Positions 34,306 through 46,707 of a stretch of 64,000 bases of DNA are shown piece by piece. The position numbers and the translations under genes were made by a program. The stretch comes from Parasponia andersonii. Lineage: Eukaryota; Streptophyta; Magnoliopsida; Rosales; Cannabaceae. The notes beneath the pieces are model-generated. The model had not been told where the DNA came from, did not search any database, and saw only the letters and a program-made list of their open reading frames with translations. Every line of letters begins with the position of its first letter. Position 1 is the stretch's first letter. The stretch covers positions 109,244-173,243 of the forward strand of contig JXTB01000314.1 in the NCBI GenBank assembly GCA_002914805.1. Reading direction: 5' to 3'.

Positions 34306-34422
34306 CCCAAGATGTCTCGCACACAAAATTTTCAATCCATTGATTTCAGGTATCCTATGCTATTCGGGTATTCGAACCCAAGATGTCCTTCACACAAAAT
34401 TTTCAGTACATTGATTTCAGAA
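34306..34422. repeat. 46 bp direct repeat, 71 bp apart
   Basis: CCCAAGATGTC.C.CACACAAAATTTTCA..CATTGATTTCAG occurs at 34306 and again at 34377. The second copy is preceded by GGGTATTCGAACCCA. It lies just downstream of the phosphatase gene. Confidence 0.7.
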
Positions 34423-34550
34423 AATCTTTCAACGAAACAAAAAAACAACGTGAAACTTGGGATGCAGAATGGGACAAAAAGGCAATAAAAAAAATACCTT
34501 GGTAGTGGAGATTGGCAATAAAATGAGACTTCCAAAGTTCCCAATCATAA

Positions 34551-37287
34551 TCAAGCATGCCTACGTCTTTTCACACTGTCCTCATTAAATAACTGCCAGT
34601 TACTGTGATCTAGGGTGCTCAAGTCATCAAGTTCCGCAATGGCAAGTAAATATTCAGTTAGCTTCACAAGCTCCTGATCACTCTCACGGCTTGAATGAGC
34701 CTTCTTGAATGGCTTGATTGTCAAGCCATTTTGTGGGTTCATCACAAAATTTCTTCGCAGATCGTCGAACATAATAGTATTTTTTGAACTGTAGAACTGA
34801 AATAAACAAGAAAGAAAAGTAGTAAAAACATGTAGTACACAGTCACATACATAAATGCAAAATATCCATATTTTACATGGCATTTAAAAAAAGAACTATT
34901 CTATTTTACTTCAACACTTGATTTTCCCTATTAGATTGAATATTGTGGTAAAATGGCAAAACTTCGTTAGGGTCTCGAAAAAAAGGGACGTCTTTTCTTC
35001 AGTTTTTGAAACCTAAAGACTCAAATACCGTTTGTTGCCACATCCACTGTAGACATCAATTTAAGAGAAAGAATTCATGAACCAAATAAGAAGAGGGGGG
35101 TGGGGGAAATGGAGATAAATCCAAGTTCATACCTCAGGAAAATGGGCCCAAATCAAGCCTAGGGGCTTGCAATCGAAGATCCCACGAGAATCTGATTGGA
35201 CCGTAATCATAGCTAAGTGGTCTAAAAGAGCTGTGATTTTGTAGTTAGGATTGTTGAGTACCCCGAGTTGTCCCATTTTTAATTCAACCCACTTCATGCT
35301 GCATAAAGATTTTGCATGTAAATTTCGTAAGATAAAAAGTAAACCACTTAATTCAAAAAATATTCGTGAAAATATCCCTTAGCAGCTAAGAACATCAAGT
35401 AATTGTGCTTCTCCTTTACAATTCCAAGTTGTCCACATATGAGTCTTAGAATACTTAATACCAATTTCGAGCTATGCTTAGATCAGCATTTAATGAGGTA
35501 TAGAAGATGGTCTACATTCATGGCATTACACAGATTTAGAATATCCACAATATTCAAACCCATAGACATTCATATGGAAAAAGAGGTGTTTCTTATGGTG
35601 CTACCGTATCGATTAAGGATACATGTAGATTAGGAGTACCAACAATATGCCCTTGTTTTTCCAAGAAAGGAATAATATATCATATATGTCATATATCTTT
35701 GTCTTGACTCAAGTATTGAAAAAAAGACCTTAGTCTTAGAAGTGAGGAATGCCAGCACTTCGATATATATATCAAAACATTGAGCCATAAAGAAATAGAA
35801 AGCATCTTATGAGTAAAAAGTCCTCAAAAATTAATGTGCTTAAGTGGGAAGAAGAAAAGTCACATGGACATATCTGACCTGGTTGCAGACCATATCATGA
35901 TATCATACTCCGCAAAAGCAGCTGTAAGAAATTCGTGAAGATCTGACAAAAACGACATCAAACATTACCATCAGATAAAGACATAACAAAAACTAATAAT
36001 TTGCTGCAAACATATCACTTACAAGACTGCATAAGTTCAAGAAAGATAAAAAAGAAATGCAAGGTTTCTGAAAATAGATCACTTACAAGGGCGCATAAGT
36101 TCAACAGGGTTTTCAGCTGTAGACCGGTGATCAAAAAGAGTATAATCAATATCCAGAACAAGCAGTTTCTTCCCCTCACGGCATGGATTCTTTAGCTCAA
36201 TCTACATTCCATTACATGGGAAAAAGAAAAGGCCATAACAAGTGTCAAACAGGGCACAAGTCATAATGTACCTACCATCAACGTTCAGTAATAAAAAAGT
36301 CTCATAATCAAATTTTTATTACAATATACACCCAATTTTATATCGTGATCCAATATTCTGTCACACAACAAGTGCAAGTTATCATTAAACAAACATAATT
36401 TGAAAAAGAGTAATGATAGAGACAAACAAAATTTACATACAAAAATCACACAGTGGGACGACATTATGTACGTAATTGGTTAAAAAGAATGCCACATCGT
36501 TAATGTATCCGACTTTGGTGTGTGAGTTGTGTGTGTCCCTATCATTATCCGTTGATAAATCTCTGATCTTAGACACCAAAATGCATACAATCCATCCAGT
36601 GAAATGGAAACAGCTTCATTCATAAATTTATTTAAAAAAAGAACATTTTTCTTTTGACCATTGTATAGGACATTAAACAATTGATACTAATAATTACACG
36701 CAACCTTATATGATTATACTTCGAAAAACAAATGTTAAAACCACCTTGTACTGATCAATACGCCTCCTCAACTTCTGCTTATTAACTTCTTTATCTTTGA
36801 TATCAGCAGCTTCATCTTGGCCAAGCTCAAAATCATCCACAATCTCTGGAGACTCCACTTGGTCCACGATGATTTCATCTTCAACGGTACTGAAAATTTT
36901 GATAAATATAATATACCAAAGCAAAACGCGCAAAAATTGGTTCAGGCAAATTGTCGAAAAGGTTATGTGCGAAAAAAAAAAAAAAAACAAAACCAAAAAA
37001 AAAATAGAAATTAAAGAGAACCCAATCATGGTCATCTTGAGAGAAGACTTGAGAGGAAGATAGGAGAGCAGGACTGAGTCATCGGCGAGCTTTGAACCAA
37101 TTTTTGGGTAGAGAAGCTTCTGGCGTTTGGGCAAGACATTGGTGAGCTGGCAGATTCGGCGCTTCAACTCGCCCACAGAGTCGTCGCCGCAAACCCGGAC
37201 TGTGTACTCTTTTCCGCTCCATTTCACTATCAGGGTTAGCTCCTCCTCTGATAAAGACGACGTCGTAGTCGATCCTTCTCCGGCCAT
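34551..37287 (-). CDS. UBLCP1: ubiquitin-like domain-containing CTD phosphatase, complete six-exon gene
   Basis: Exons on the minus strand are 37287-37022, 36889-36745, 36201-36087, 35942-35879, 35298-35133 and 34796-34551. All introns are GT...AG with matching phases. Together they give 333 residues, the size I recall for the Arabidopsis and human proteins. Residues about 18-88 are a ubiquitin-like domain ([16 protein letters not shown]...). The HAD/FCP phosphatase core has the nucleophile motif [10 protein letters not shown] (Asp154, Asp156), a second motif IWSATS (about 192-197) and the acidic pair MFDDLRR (Asp263, Asp264). In animals the enzyme is nuclear, binds the proteasome through its ubiquitin-like domain and dephosphorylates it; it also acts on RNA polymerase II CTD Ser5 in vitro. 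The protein ends KRRRHA, a basic tail. The intron 1 donor (GGGTTCTC) is weak. No break is seen, and this is the only host gene here that looks functional. Confidence 0.93.
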
Positions 37288-37367
37288 TAAGAAGCTTTCT
37301 TTTTCTTTCTTTCCGTTTGGGTTTAGTTTCTAATTTGTAGAGAACAATATAGAATATGTCGCTCCTT

Positions 37368-37383
37368 CTTATACCTATGGGCT
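37368..37383 (-). promoter_or_regulatory. TATA-like box and TGGGCT site II, phosphatase promoter
   Basis: On the minus strand, TATAAG (37373-37368) lies about 80 bases upstream of the ATG at 37287. The site II motif TGGGCT (read on the plus strand at 37378-37383) overlaps its upstream side. Site II motifs are common in plant housekeeping promoters. The position is consistent; activity is inferred. Confidence 0.4.
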
Positions 37384-37654
37384 TTAAAGAATAGAACAGC
37401 CAAGCTGCAAGCATTACTTATCTTAGGGTTATTTTCATTTCCCCACGTGTATATGAAAATACCCCTCGAACTATTATATTTACTTTTTTTTTTCAATAAG
37501 TAGATGAGGAATTTCATTGAAATAGAGGGCAAGGATAAGACACCAAGTCACCAAAACAGGTTACAGAAAATTCAAGTGCAGATTTTTATTAATTTTATAC
37601 GAAAATAGTAATAAATAATAACATTAAAAAATTTGAAAAAATTAAATACTTAAA

Positions 37655-37710
37655 NNNNNNNNNNNNNNNNNNNNNNNNNNNNNNNNNNNNNNNNNNNNNN
37701 NNNNNNNNNN
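37655..37710. other. assembly gap (56 N)
   Basis: A run of N between AT-rich sequences; its true length is unknown. Confidence 0.99.
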
Positions 37711-39656
37711 ATTGAACCTTCATTTTTAATTTTCAAAAGTAACTAAATTTATGAATCATGAAACTTTCCATTGATTAAATAATTTTCACATAGAAAATGA
37801 AGATAATATAAAGTAAGAACAACCAATGAAGAGGAATTGAGCTCGAAGCATATGAGAAGCATGCCTCTCAAGCCATTAGAATAATTATCACAAATAAATT
37901 AATACCTGAAAGTGGTAGAAAACAAGGAGTGAGCACCTGAATGCTCAATAGATATTCAATTAAAAGTTTTTAACTAATATAAATAGTTAATTTCAAGGTC
38001 CTGCATGATCAGTGAAATACCCAAACAGTTTTAGTAAAGTCTATATAAAAGTTATTGTCCAAAGGTTTAAATCTCAAAATAGAAATCATTTTCTAAAGGT
38101 TCAATTCCAAATCATTGTAAAATATCACACTAAATTCAGTACATATATATTCATGTCTTCATAAGTGTATTGAATACTACCTAATTTCGTATGTCTAATG
38201 CATATAACATACGTGAGTTCTAGCCATCTATATAATGACCGTGAGTTTTATTCTAGTCACCTAGGTGATGACTGTGAGTTTTCTTTCTTTTTAGTTTTAT
38301 TATTATTTTTTTATATTCAAGTGTTTTGTCAAAACACCACGATTCTAGTGTTCTTTTGGAAACATAGTGATTTTGTCGGTGCAACGTGAGATATATATGC
38401 AATGCAATGCTATATGATTGACATAAATTAGAATATATATTATTTTCCACAAATTCTTATACAGACCATGCAATGGTTTTAATTTAATCTATGTTCAGAT
38501 CACAAACTAAATTCGTATTCAAATTAGATTTTATAAAATTTCAACAGCACAATAATTTTTTTCATCAAAACCAATAAAATCTAGTTCCTGCAGAAAATAG
38601 TTCTAAAATAGTATATATGACACACCAACCAGTGTGATATGTCTCTCATGCAGTTTAAATATAAAATCATGACAAAACATGTACATATCACATTTTTATC
38701 AAATATTTCACGAAATTCCATATTTATTTAAAAATATGAAAATCAAAATTAAACTAATTTAGAGATTAAGTAATCGAATTCCTACTTTAATCGAGTGACT
38801 AAATAGTGTTACAGCGCTATTGAGAGCGTTTGATGTTGTTTGGCGCTCATTTGGATGGTTGGGAGACGTTTTCAAATCATCGATCGTTTGCTTTGAAATT
38901 TCTTTTTTGGAATGAAGTCTCGAATGGAGAAATAAACCTCTCTATTGAATTCCTAATACCCAAATTAATTAGGTTAGATATATATCTTTACTGATTTGGG
39001 CTTAGACTAAACCTGAGCCCACAATATGCAAAACAGGGCAAATCTAAGCTGTCAGATTTCATTTTCTGTGCCTGTCATCAAACATAGTTAATATATATTT
39101 CAAAATTCTTATTTTCACAAGTACATAAAAATACAAGGTTTATTTTATAATCTAACGGTGAGATTGAAAAAGTTTAATACAAAACTAAAATAACTCAAAA
39201 TTATTCAAAAGTAGCAAAATTCAATCCGAGAAAAGTTAAGTTGAGATATATATACCATGACAAACCCCGTGTTGAGAAGAATTTGGGAAGACCAAGTTTG
39301 CAGCTTGAAATTGCCAGAAATGGCACTAGTGATGGAAAATACGGCCACAGTTTTGAGCTTTTCTCTGGTAATAGGCTGCTCGATAGCACTAAGATTGCGG
39401 TTGGAGCTTCATGGCGAGGTGGCAAGCTGATCTGGGCAGCTAGTGTTGGTCACTGGTGGCCAGAGTAGCTTGCACGATGGCTGACGCAGTGGATAGGAGT
39501 GGCTATATTGCTTCTACTGAGAGAGAAAATGAGAGATCAGGTGAAGGAGAGAGAGAAGGGAAAAATAGAAAGAACGAAAGAGTAATTTTTTTTTTAAATG
39601 TTATGGGTCCCATCACTAAAAAATTATTATATTAAAAAAATGAGTGAGATTTCACA
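37711..39656 (-). repeat. degraded Ty3/gypsy 3' LTR remnant
   Basis: On the minus strand, a chromovirus-type signature at 39692-39661 (GAATTTCAGGACTAAATTC then TTTTAAGAGGAGA) matches the 'gaatttcgggacgaaattc...aggagggga' end-of-pol and polypurine phrase that is clear at 63709-63745. It is directly followed by TGTGAAATCTCAC, a plausible LTR start (39656 downward). The lower boundary is lost, perhaps in the N gap. A 36-base phrase with CGTGAGTT repeats near 38210-38280. Confidence 0.5.
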
Positions 39657-39692
39657 CTTTTCTCCTCTTAAAAGAATTTAGTCCTGAAATTC

Positions 39693-41689
39693 AAACATAA
39701 CCGACAGTAAAATAAAATGGTAAAGATTAATAGTCAAAAAGAGTTTGAACACTTGGTCACATAATTATAAATATCAAACCAAATACTAGGTAAATCAAAA
39801 AGTGTGTAATATATACTTTGTACTGGGGTCCGAGTCCCGTCAACATACCAAATATTACATAAAGGTATGTGATAAGGATATACATAAAGCGACATAGAAT
39901 TGCAAGATAGCTCATCAATAGTTATAAGACCTTGACACAAGAGATATGAAATGATGACTAGAAATTGGTAATTAATTTCAAAAGCAATGATGTTAATCAA
40001 GACTAGAAGTCAAAAATGCAATACTTCTATATTCAGAACATTGATTGTTTGGTACCAATACAGTAAGTAGATTAAATGTCAGGTACATGCAATATTGTCT
40101 CTAGATCACACTATATCAATAACATACTTAGACAATTCCATTTGCTTGCAGCTAAACTTGGTCCAAACAATCATTGTGTCCAAGGACTTTAATGATATCC
40201 TTGCTAAGACAAGATAGACGAGTTTAGAGGTCAAAGCGATAACAAGAGTGTAATAAAATAAGTCATTTACCATTACTTATAATGAGTAAGAAGCAAATAT
40301 GTACACAAAATATTTTTAGTCAAGAATAAGACTAGAATCACCATGACTTGAAATTTTCAACACAGAAATACATAGCTCAATAAATATGAATAGGTAAACG
40401 ACTGTAATCCAAGCATATAAAATGCAAGTATCCATATAACAAGAATAGCCCAAAGACTTTCCAAGTCTTTTATCCAAGGTAATATCATAGGTAATTATTC
40501 AAACCACATTTATATCCAAAGACTTTGTAAGTCTTTTTATCAAATATTAGGAGTATAACAATAATTCCAATTGATCAACTAACTCTAAGGACTTTCTAAG
40601 TCTTCAGTACAAGAGAAAATCATAAATATGCAAATAAACTGATAACAATACTACAATGCCACAGAGACAAGGTTTCAACTGAATAGGTTGTCTTTTTAGT
40701 GACACTTGTCTTCCATCTAATCTTATTTTATTTTTAAATCAAAAACATTTTTGAAAGTAGTTTTGAAAACATGCAACACAAATATCAGGGGTATAAAAAA
40801 ATACTACACTAGTTTATAATAAGGTCTTACTTTGGCTAAAGGTAAACCAAACTTGAACTTCAAGTATTCTCTTTGAAAATGTAATAACAAAAGTCTAACA
40901 ATTCTTAATATAGACTCATAAGTAAACCGATCCCTATGGTATCATATGGTGCATGGATCTAACTCAAATCAAGTAATGAGTTAGATATTGAACTCAATAC
41001 TAACAAACTCCAGTAGGACTCTCTAATCTACACAGATTGTAACAAGAGTCTCCAATAATCCCCAAAATTCAGTACAAGCAAAGTATCACAAGTAGTACTC
41101 ACTCATTACAGACAAGAGGAAATATATTGACAAGATTGATTCTTGTCATTATTAGTCAATTAATTTGGCAGCTAATACACCAATTCCACTTACTAAGCTA
41201 AGTAAGTAGGAAAAGAAGAAATTTCTCACTTGGTATAGAGTTTACTAAATAAACTATCGAACTCTTAAAATACATGTATTTCTTTTAAATCATAGTTAAA
41301 CGTAATAGAAAGTTTCTTAAAATTTTCAAAATTTTTTCCTAGTTTTCAAACATGTCTCTCTAAGAGATTCAAAAGCATATCTTCTTTTTGTTGGTAAACC
41401 ACATTATGCAAATAATTTCCTATAGTTCCTTATTAATGAAAACTTTTAGGTTACGTTTAAGTGAGGTTTTCTTTAAGTTTTATAACTTTAAGGTATCACA
41501 CTCTGATAATTTTATTAAAAATAATTTTAAAAAGAATTTTAACAATAGGAAGAACCTATAAAGTATTTTAGAAAATAATAGAGTGTATCAAGTGAATTTT
41601 AAATTAATATATTTTTTTAACCTTATTGATTTTGTAAAGTATGTTTATATAGAAAATAACCTTTTTAAATAGCCAACCAATTTATAATA
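39693..41689. other. non-coding, possibly the interior of a non-autonomous LTR element
   Basis: No gag or pol similarity is visible in any frame although it lies upstream (minus strand) of the polypurine phrase at 39661-39692, so it may be a non-coding derivative or unrelated DNA. Confidence 0.35.
40450..40605. repeat. three imperfect copies with an AAAGACTTT..AAGTCTTT core
   Basis: Copies lie near 40452, 40517 and 40587, with spacing of about 65-70. Each core is an inverted repeat (AAGACTTTCCAAGTCTT type). A single AAGGACTTT lies further left at 40182. Confidence 0.65.
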
Positions 41690-41889
41690 GGATAATGCTA
41701 GGTGTACCAAAATTTGTCTCAAATTTTTAATAACAACACATGTGATATTTAAGATGGTACTATTTAATTGGTGTATTAAAACTTACTACAAATAAGTTAA
41801 TCATATTCGCCGATTTCATATTGCCAACTCATATGCCACATATATTGGTATTAAAAATTTTGTAAAAATTTAGTACACATAGCATTACC
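41690..41889. mobile_element. MITE-like element, 200 bp
   Basis: Terminal inverted repeats of about 25 bases: GGATAATGCTAGGTGTACC at the left, and the reverse complement of the right end reads GGTAATGCTATGTGTACT. The inside is AT-rich and non-coding. No clear target duplication was identified, so the superfamily is open. Confidence 0.6.
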
Positions 41890-42000
41890 CTTTTTAATAT
41901 GCACAACTCCATGAATTTTTTTAAAAAAACTTCAAATGAAATTTCAAATAAAAAGATCGTATGCCATTACATACGACCAAAGTCTTTCTAATGTTTGGAT

Positions 42001-42971
42001 TGTGGTGCCCAAGATTCTCACATACATACTAAGCTAGTAATAAATATGCTATAATTGTATATTAGGCATCTAGAAATTCATTAATACCACTTTCATAGTA
42101 ATATACTCATTCATTACGTTATGTGCATATGTATATTTGTTATTACACTAGTGCTTATTGAAGTATCCTGATGCAGTGTAAAAGTTCAATACTCTGAGAA
42201 AGAGAACTTGGTGTGCTAAAAGAATAAAGAATATATTTATAAAGGCAATACTATGTGAACATGCATTAAGATCATATCTGTTGATAACTTAGTCAAATAG
42301 TAGTTTTTCGGTAAAATGCATTTTTTACGCTTTTCGGAGCCAAACTCTTAGTGCATTTAACATGTCAAACAACTTTGATTTAATATTTAGGACTCATTTA
42401 TAGCATTTTATTTGTAGGCCCTAGGTAAGTACAAGATGGCAGTCATTGTACTGAACTATGTTTAATTACACTAAGTTAGCTTAGATTCAGCTTAATCACG
42501 TAATGTCATCCTTATGTATTCTAATAATTAGACATTAATACTATATTTACATTATTAATTGGAGTCTAATTGACTTATTTTTATGTTTAATGATTGGTTA
42601 TGAGATTAGATCTCACTAGATTACAATAAGATTGGCCATATGGGATTATAGGTCAAAGTATGATTAGTTTTCATCTTCTAAGCTAGGTTTCACTACCTTT
42701 GGTTATACTTGGGTGTATAGGAGTGACCAACAACGTGATGACTATGCTAAAGATATTTTAGAGCTGTACACATAGAAAGTAATGTAAAAATACCAAAAAT
42801 ACCCCTTAGAAATTAAGTTATGCCTTTGCTTAGGCATTAAGTATTGATTTTGGACCAAATCTGGTCATTCTCTTTCTCTTTCTCTTCAGCCATGACATGA
42901 ACCTCTCTAGCTCATTTTTAGACTTCTCTCAACTTTTTTTAGCCATATCTAAGAGTTTCCAAGTGGTAGAA
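42001..42971 (+). repeat. element C 5' LTR, left part
   Basis: Matches 53397-54358 of the 3' LTR. It stops at GGTAGAA, where the 3.7 kb insertion begins; the LTR resumes at 46708. Confidence 0.85.
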
Positions 42972-45900
42972 TGTAACGACCAAACTTTTTCTGACCGTTA
43001 ACTACTTACCTTCTTACCTTAAAAAAAAATTTAGATGCTGAAAATTCATGAATTTATTATTATTATTTTTTTGCTTTTATTTCTTTTTAAGAGATTTATA
43101 TTCATAACTAACAATTTACTTAAATTTTGAAAACAAGTAAATACTTTTCAATGGTTAAGTACCGTTTATTTAAATTTGATTATAAACTTTTTACTAAGGT
43201 GATTTAAATAATGTGTAACCATAAAGGACTCCCACGTGAGGAGGGGGGTCACATATGGACCACTTAAGTCCCAAGCTCTCCTTAGACAATTTAGGTCTTT
43301 TTGACAGAGCCCCTTACATTTTCTATTTATTTAAATCAAAATATTTTCTCTTTTATATCTAAAAAAAATATTTGTTTAACTTCTATTAAATTGAAATACA
43401 TTTTCAAGTTACATTTGATTAAATTATACATTACGAAATAAAATGCCAAGTTACAAGTACATTTTCAAATAATATCAAGCTTACATAATTGAAATCATTT
43501 ATCTCATAATAAAACATATGCAGAAGTAATTTTAATGGCGGTATTCCATTGCTCGTGCCTCGAATCATCCCCGCCTAAATTCCAGCTAACCCATCAATCA
43601 AATCAGAGGTTTCTTTCCTTTGGTACCTATAGCATGGATACTCATAAAATGTGAGCTTTCGCTTAGTCAGTACGATGAAATTCTCACAAAATATTTTACT
43701 TATGAACAAACAATTCTCTCTTTTTTTTTTTTGAAAGTTCAGTTATGCTGTTTAATGAAATTATTATTTTATGCTTTATTATAAGATATTGTATCATGAT
43801 TTTATCTCATTCTTGATTATAAAATTTTTTATCTTTCTTATGGGTCCTGGTGTACGTACCGAGTGTGCACTACCAAATGGGGAATCAGGGGAGCTACCCA
43901 ACTGAAAACACCCATGGTTATAATCTTAACATACTTTTCCTCGGAAATCCTCGTTTAGGGGAGGTCGATCTTATCTTCCCTCGGATATCCTCAACTAGTG
44001 GAGGTTGGTACGACACCTTTAAATTCTTTATCTTATTCAGTCTTTTCTTAATATGAGTGGGTACACTTCAATGAACCCAAACTTATATTCAACTATCATA
44101 GCATTTTCTTTATTAAAGTATGTTGAAGTATGATAACATTATAAAGTAAGCATACATCTTTTTTTTTATAGCATAGGAAAAGTATCTTTATAAGCATATA
44201 TTGTACATAAGTCATACAATAATAACATGAAGACAAATTAATATATGAAATTAATTCAAACATATCATACTGTAAACATGAAATATTTTTCAACCATCCA
44301 TGCCATAAGTGAAATTGTACTTACCTTATAATATGATTGTCTTAGTTCCACTCGTTATTTACGTACGCCTAGATCGAAGTTTGCCCTGATGTATACATAC
44401 TCTATTTGTTAGAGAAAATTTAAACTGGCCTTATACTATTTTTTTTTAACTTCTAATTACTTAGTGGGCTTAAAACATTTAAGACTCAGTCTTGATCCAG
44501 CATAAAACTTCACATTTGAGAAATAATGTCATACTATATTCATTGACTAATTTATACTTTCACTTAGATGGATGAGATTTGATTCTCCTTAACCTTGATC
44601 ATAGTGATCTTTTTAATTTATCAATAATTTGGTTGTTGATTTGATTAATATCATCTTAAATCAATTAAGTTTTCTTAATTATATTTTTTTTCATCAAATA
44701 CTTTGAATTATTCTTAATTAATTTCTTTATTCGTAATTAAGGATCATAATATAATAATTGAGTCAAGCATACTAAGGGATATACAAAATTTAATATCTAA
44801 AATAATACTTAGACTAAATATTATTTGATATTGATCGCACTTTTTAGGCCTATCACTAAACTTAGGCACAATACAATTAGAGGTATACATTTCTTATTTC
44901 CTATAATTGATTTCATGTATTAAATTTAAGTAAATCTTTTCTTATTCCAAATAGAGATCTAATATATATATATATTATTCTTATACCAAATTTCTAACCC
45001 AATATTTTAAGTTTTAATAATTTATATTTTTACCCAAAATCTTAGGATTTCTAACATTTATGCCCTCTAATGGTAAATATTGAGTTATATCTTATTATTC
45101 TTTTTTTTTGTTAAAGATTCTTCCTTTATTTACTTTTACAATTTAAAATAGTCTTAAAGTTTCTTAAAATAACTTTTTCACATATTTGACCTATATTTTG
45201 TCAAAATTACTCTTTTGACCCAAATACTCAAAATTTTTGTATTTTAGTCCTTCTAACTTTTGAGCAAACATCTTTAATTTTTAGAAAGCATTTCTAATGG
45301 GTAAAAATCTGTTCTTAAGGATCTAAGTCTAAATCATTAAGTTTGATTCATTTTCATGCATATTTTATTTAGGGTCTTACACTAAAAAAATCTTCCACTT
45401 TTTGTGTTTAGTTATTTTGATTTTACTATTATTATTATTATGAAGTATTCATATTTAGAGGCTTAAGAAATCAACAAAATAAGTCTCAATATAATATAAA
45501 TTATATAACATCTAAAGTAGGTCGAATATGTTATTACCTATTTATTCTCTTATATAATCTATTTAAATATATAACAAGCAAGGTGAGGGAATAAATACCT
45601 TCCAAGTTTGGATCTTCTTTCTTACATCTCTACCACAAAATTAAGTGCTCTCTTCTCTTGATTATAATTTTAAATTTCTAGAGTCGATGGATAAAATATT
45701 GTATCTCTTGTGAATTTGGAAGAAAGTGAGGTAGAAAGATTTTTTTTTTTTTTGAGAAGGAATAATTGGAAATATGAAGATAGTTTTGGCTAAGTAATTT
45801 GAAAGGTTAAGCATGGATTTGAATTGTCAAATGAATGATCTATTTATAGACCATCCATGAAAAGTATCTAATAATACATACTTTCACATTCCATTAAATA

Positions 45901-46707
45901 ATCTAAGCATCATTATTATCAATTTGTCAATATATCTTTTTTTCCTACTCTATTACCTTATCTTTTACTTTATTTTATTACTTATCTACTACTTTTGTCT
46001 ATAGTCTTTCTTCTTTTTCAATTATTTGGAATCCAATACCACTAGCTCTCAAAGAAAGTCTCCACTATATTAATCTTTTTTATAGCTTTTGAATTATTTT
46101 GGAGACAAAAGTTACTAATTAGTTTTGTCTATGTCTTCTATTTTGAACTATGGCCACTAATTTCCAAAGAACATTTCCATTATGATTTTCTTTTTTTCCT
46201 ACCTTTTGAATTACCCATTAACTTTATCTCTTTCCTTTTCTATTCTACTCATTTAAAGTTATTACCTTCCTAAGGTAAAGCTTTACTACTTTTCATCTTT
46301 TTCTATAACTCATTTTTCACCCTTAGATTGATTTGTTTACTTAATTCTTTATAAATTTATATTCTAGCTATTCAAATTATGGCATGATACTATTTTGGTG
46401 CAACCATTAACTTTAGGTTATAAAATGTAATAATTTTAATGTAACATAAATATATCACATTTCTAATTAGGTTATATTGATATACATAATATAATTATTA
46501 TAAAATTAACTTATTAATAAGGAAAACTAAGAAATTCTAAGTTAAAATGAGGATTAACTATGATTTTCTCACGTAATAAAATTTAACATTAAACTAATAC
46601 TACGCATTAATTTCAAGTTTTTGTGAATGTAAACTTAATAAAATTCGACACTAAGTATATAATAATTTTACTAATATTGCAAGTCTAAAGATTCCTAGGG
46701 GGTGACA
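42972..46707 (-). mobile_element. 3.7 kb insertion in the element C 5' LTR, probably a solo LTR
   Basis: Starts TGTAACGACC, ends GGGTGACA, and is flanked by TAGAA on both sides (42967-42971 and 46708-46712). The 3' LTR has the empty site. TG...CA ends with a 5 bp target duplication are the mark of an LTR retrotransposon. No coding domain and no internal pair of LTRs were found, so a solo LTR of 3736 bp is the simplest reading. A GAGCTTTCGCTTAGTCAGTA phrase, which reads as the usual LTR leader phrase on the minus strand, suggests minus orientation. Confidence 0.75.

Larger units (their letters stand above)
30500..34550. other. non-coding intergenic stretch
   Basis: AT-rich with pyrimidine-rich tracts (for example 32340-32405). 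About 31915-32110 looks like an inverted-repeat element: CTACCAAACAACTTTTTTAT at the left and TATATTGCTTGGTATG at the right. A single N lies at 32852. No coding region is supported; the open frames at 31812-32131 come from purine and pyrimidine runs. Confidence 0.5.

Noticed and set aside
34366-34380. GGGTATTCGAACCCA as a tRNA/SINE B-box
   Set aside because: No A-box at the right distance and no tRNA-like fold was seen; only a weak resemblance to GGTTCGANNCC.
36797-37414. Plus-strand and alternative-frame open readings across phosphatase exons 1-2
   Set aside because: Shadows of the UBLCP1-type gene, whose minus-strand frame shows conserved domains and splice sites.
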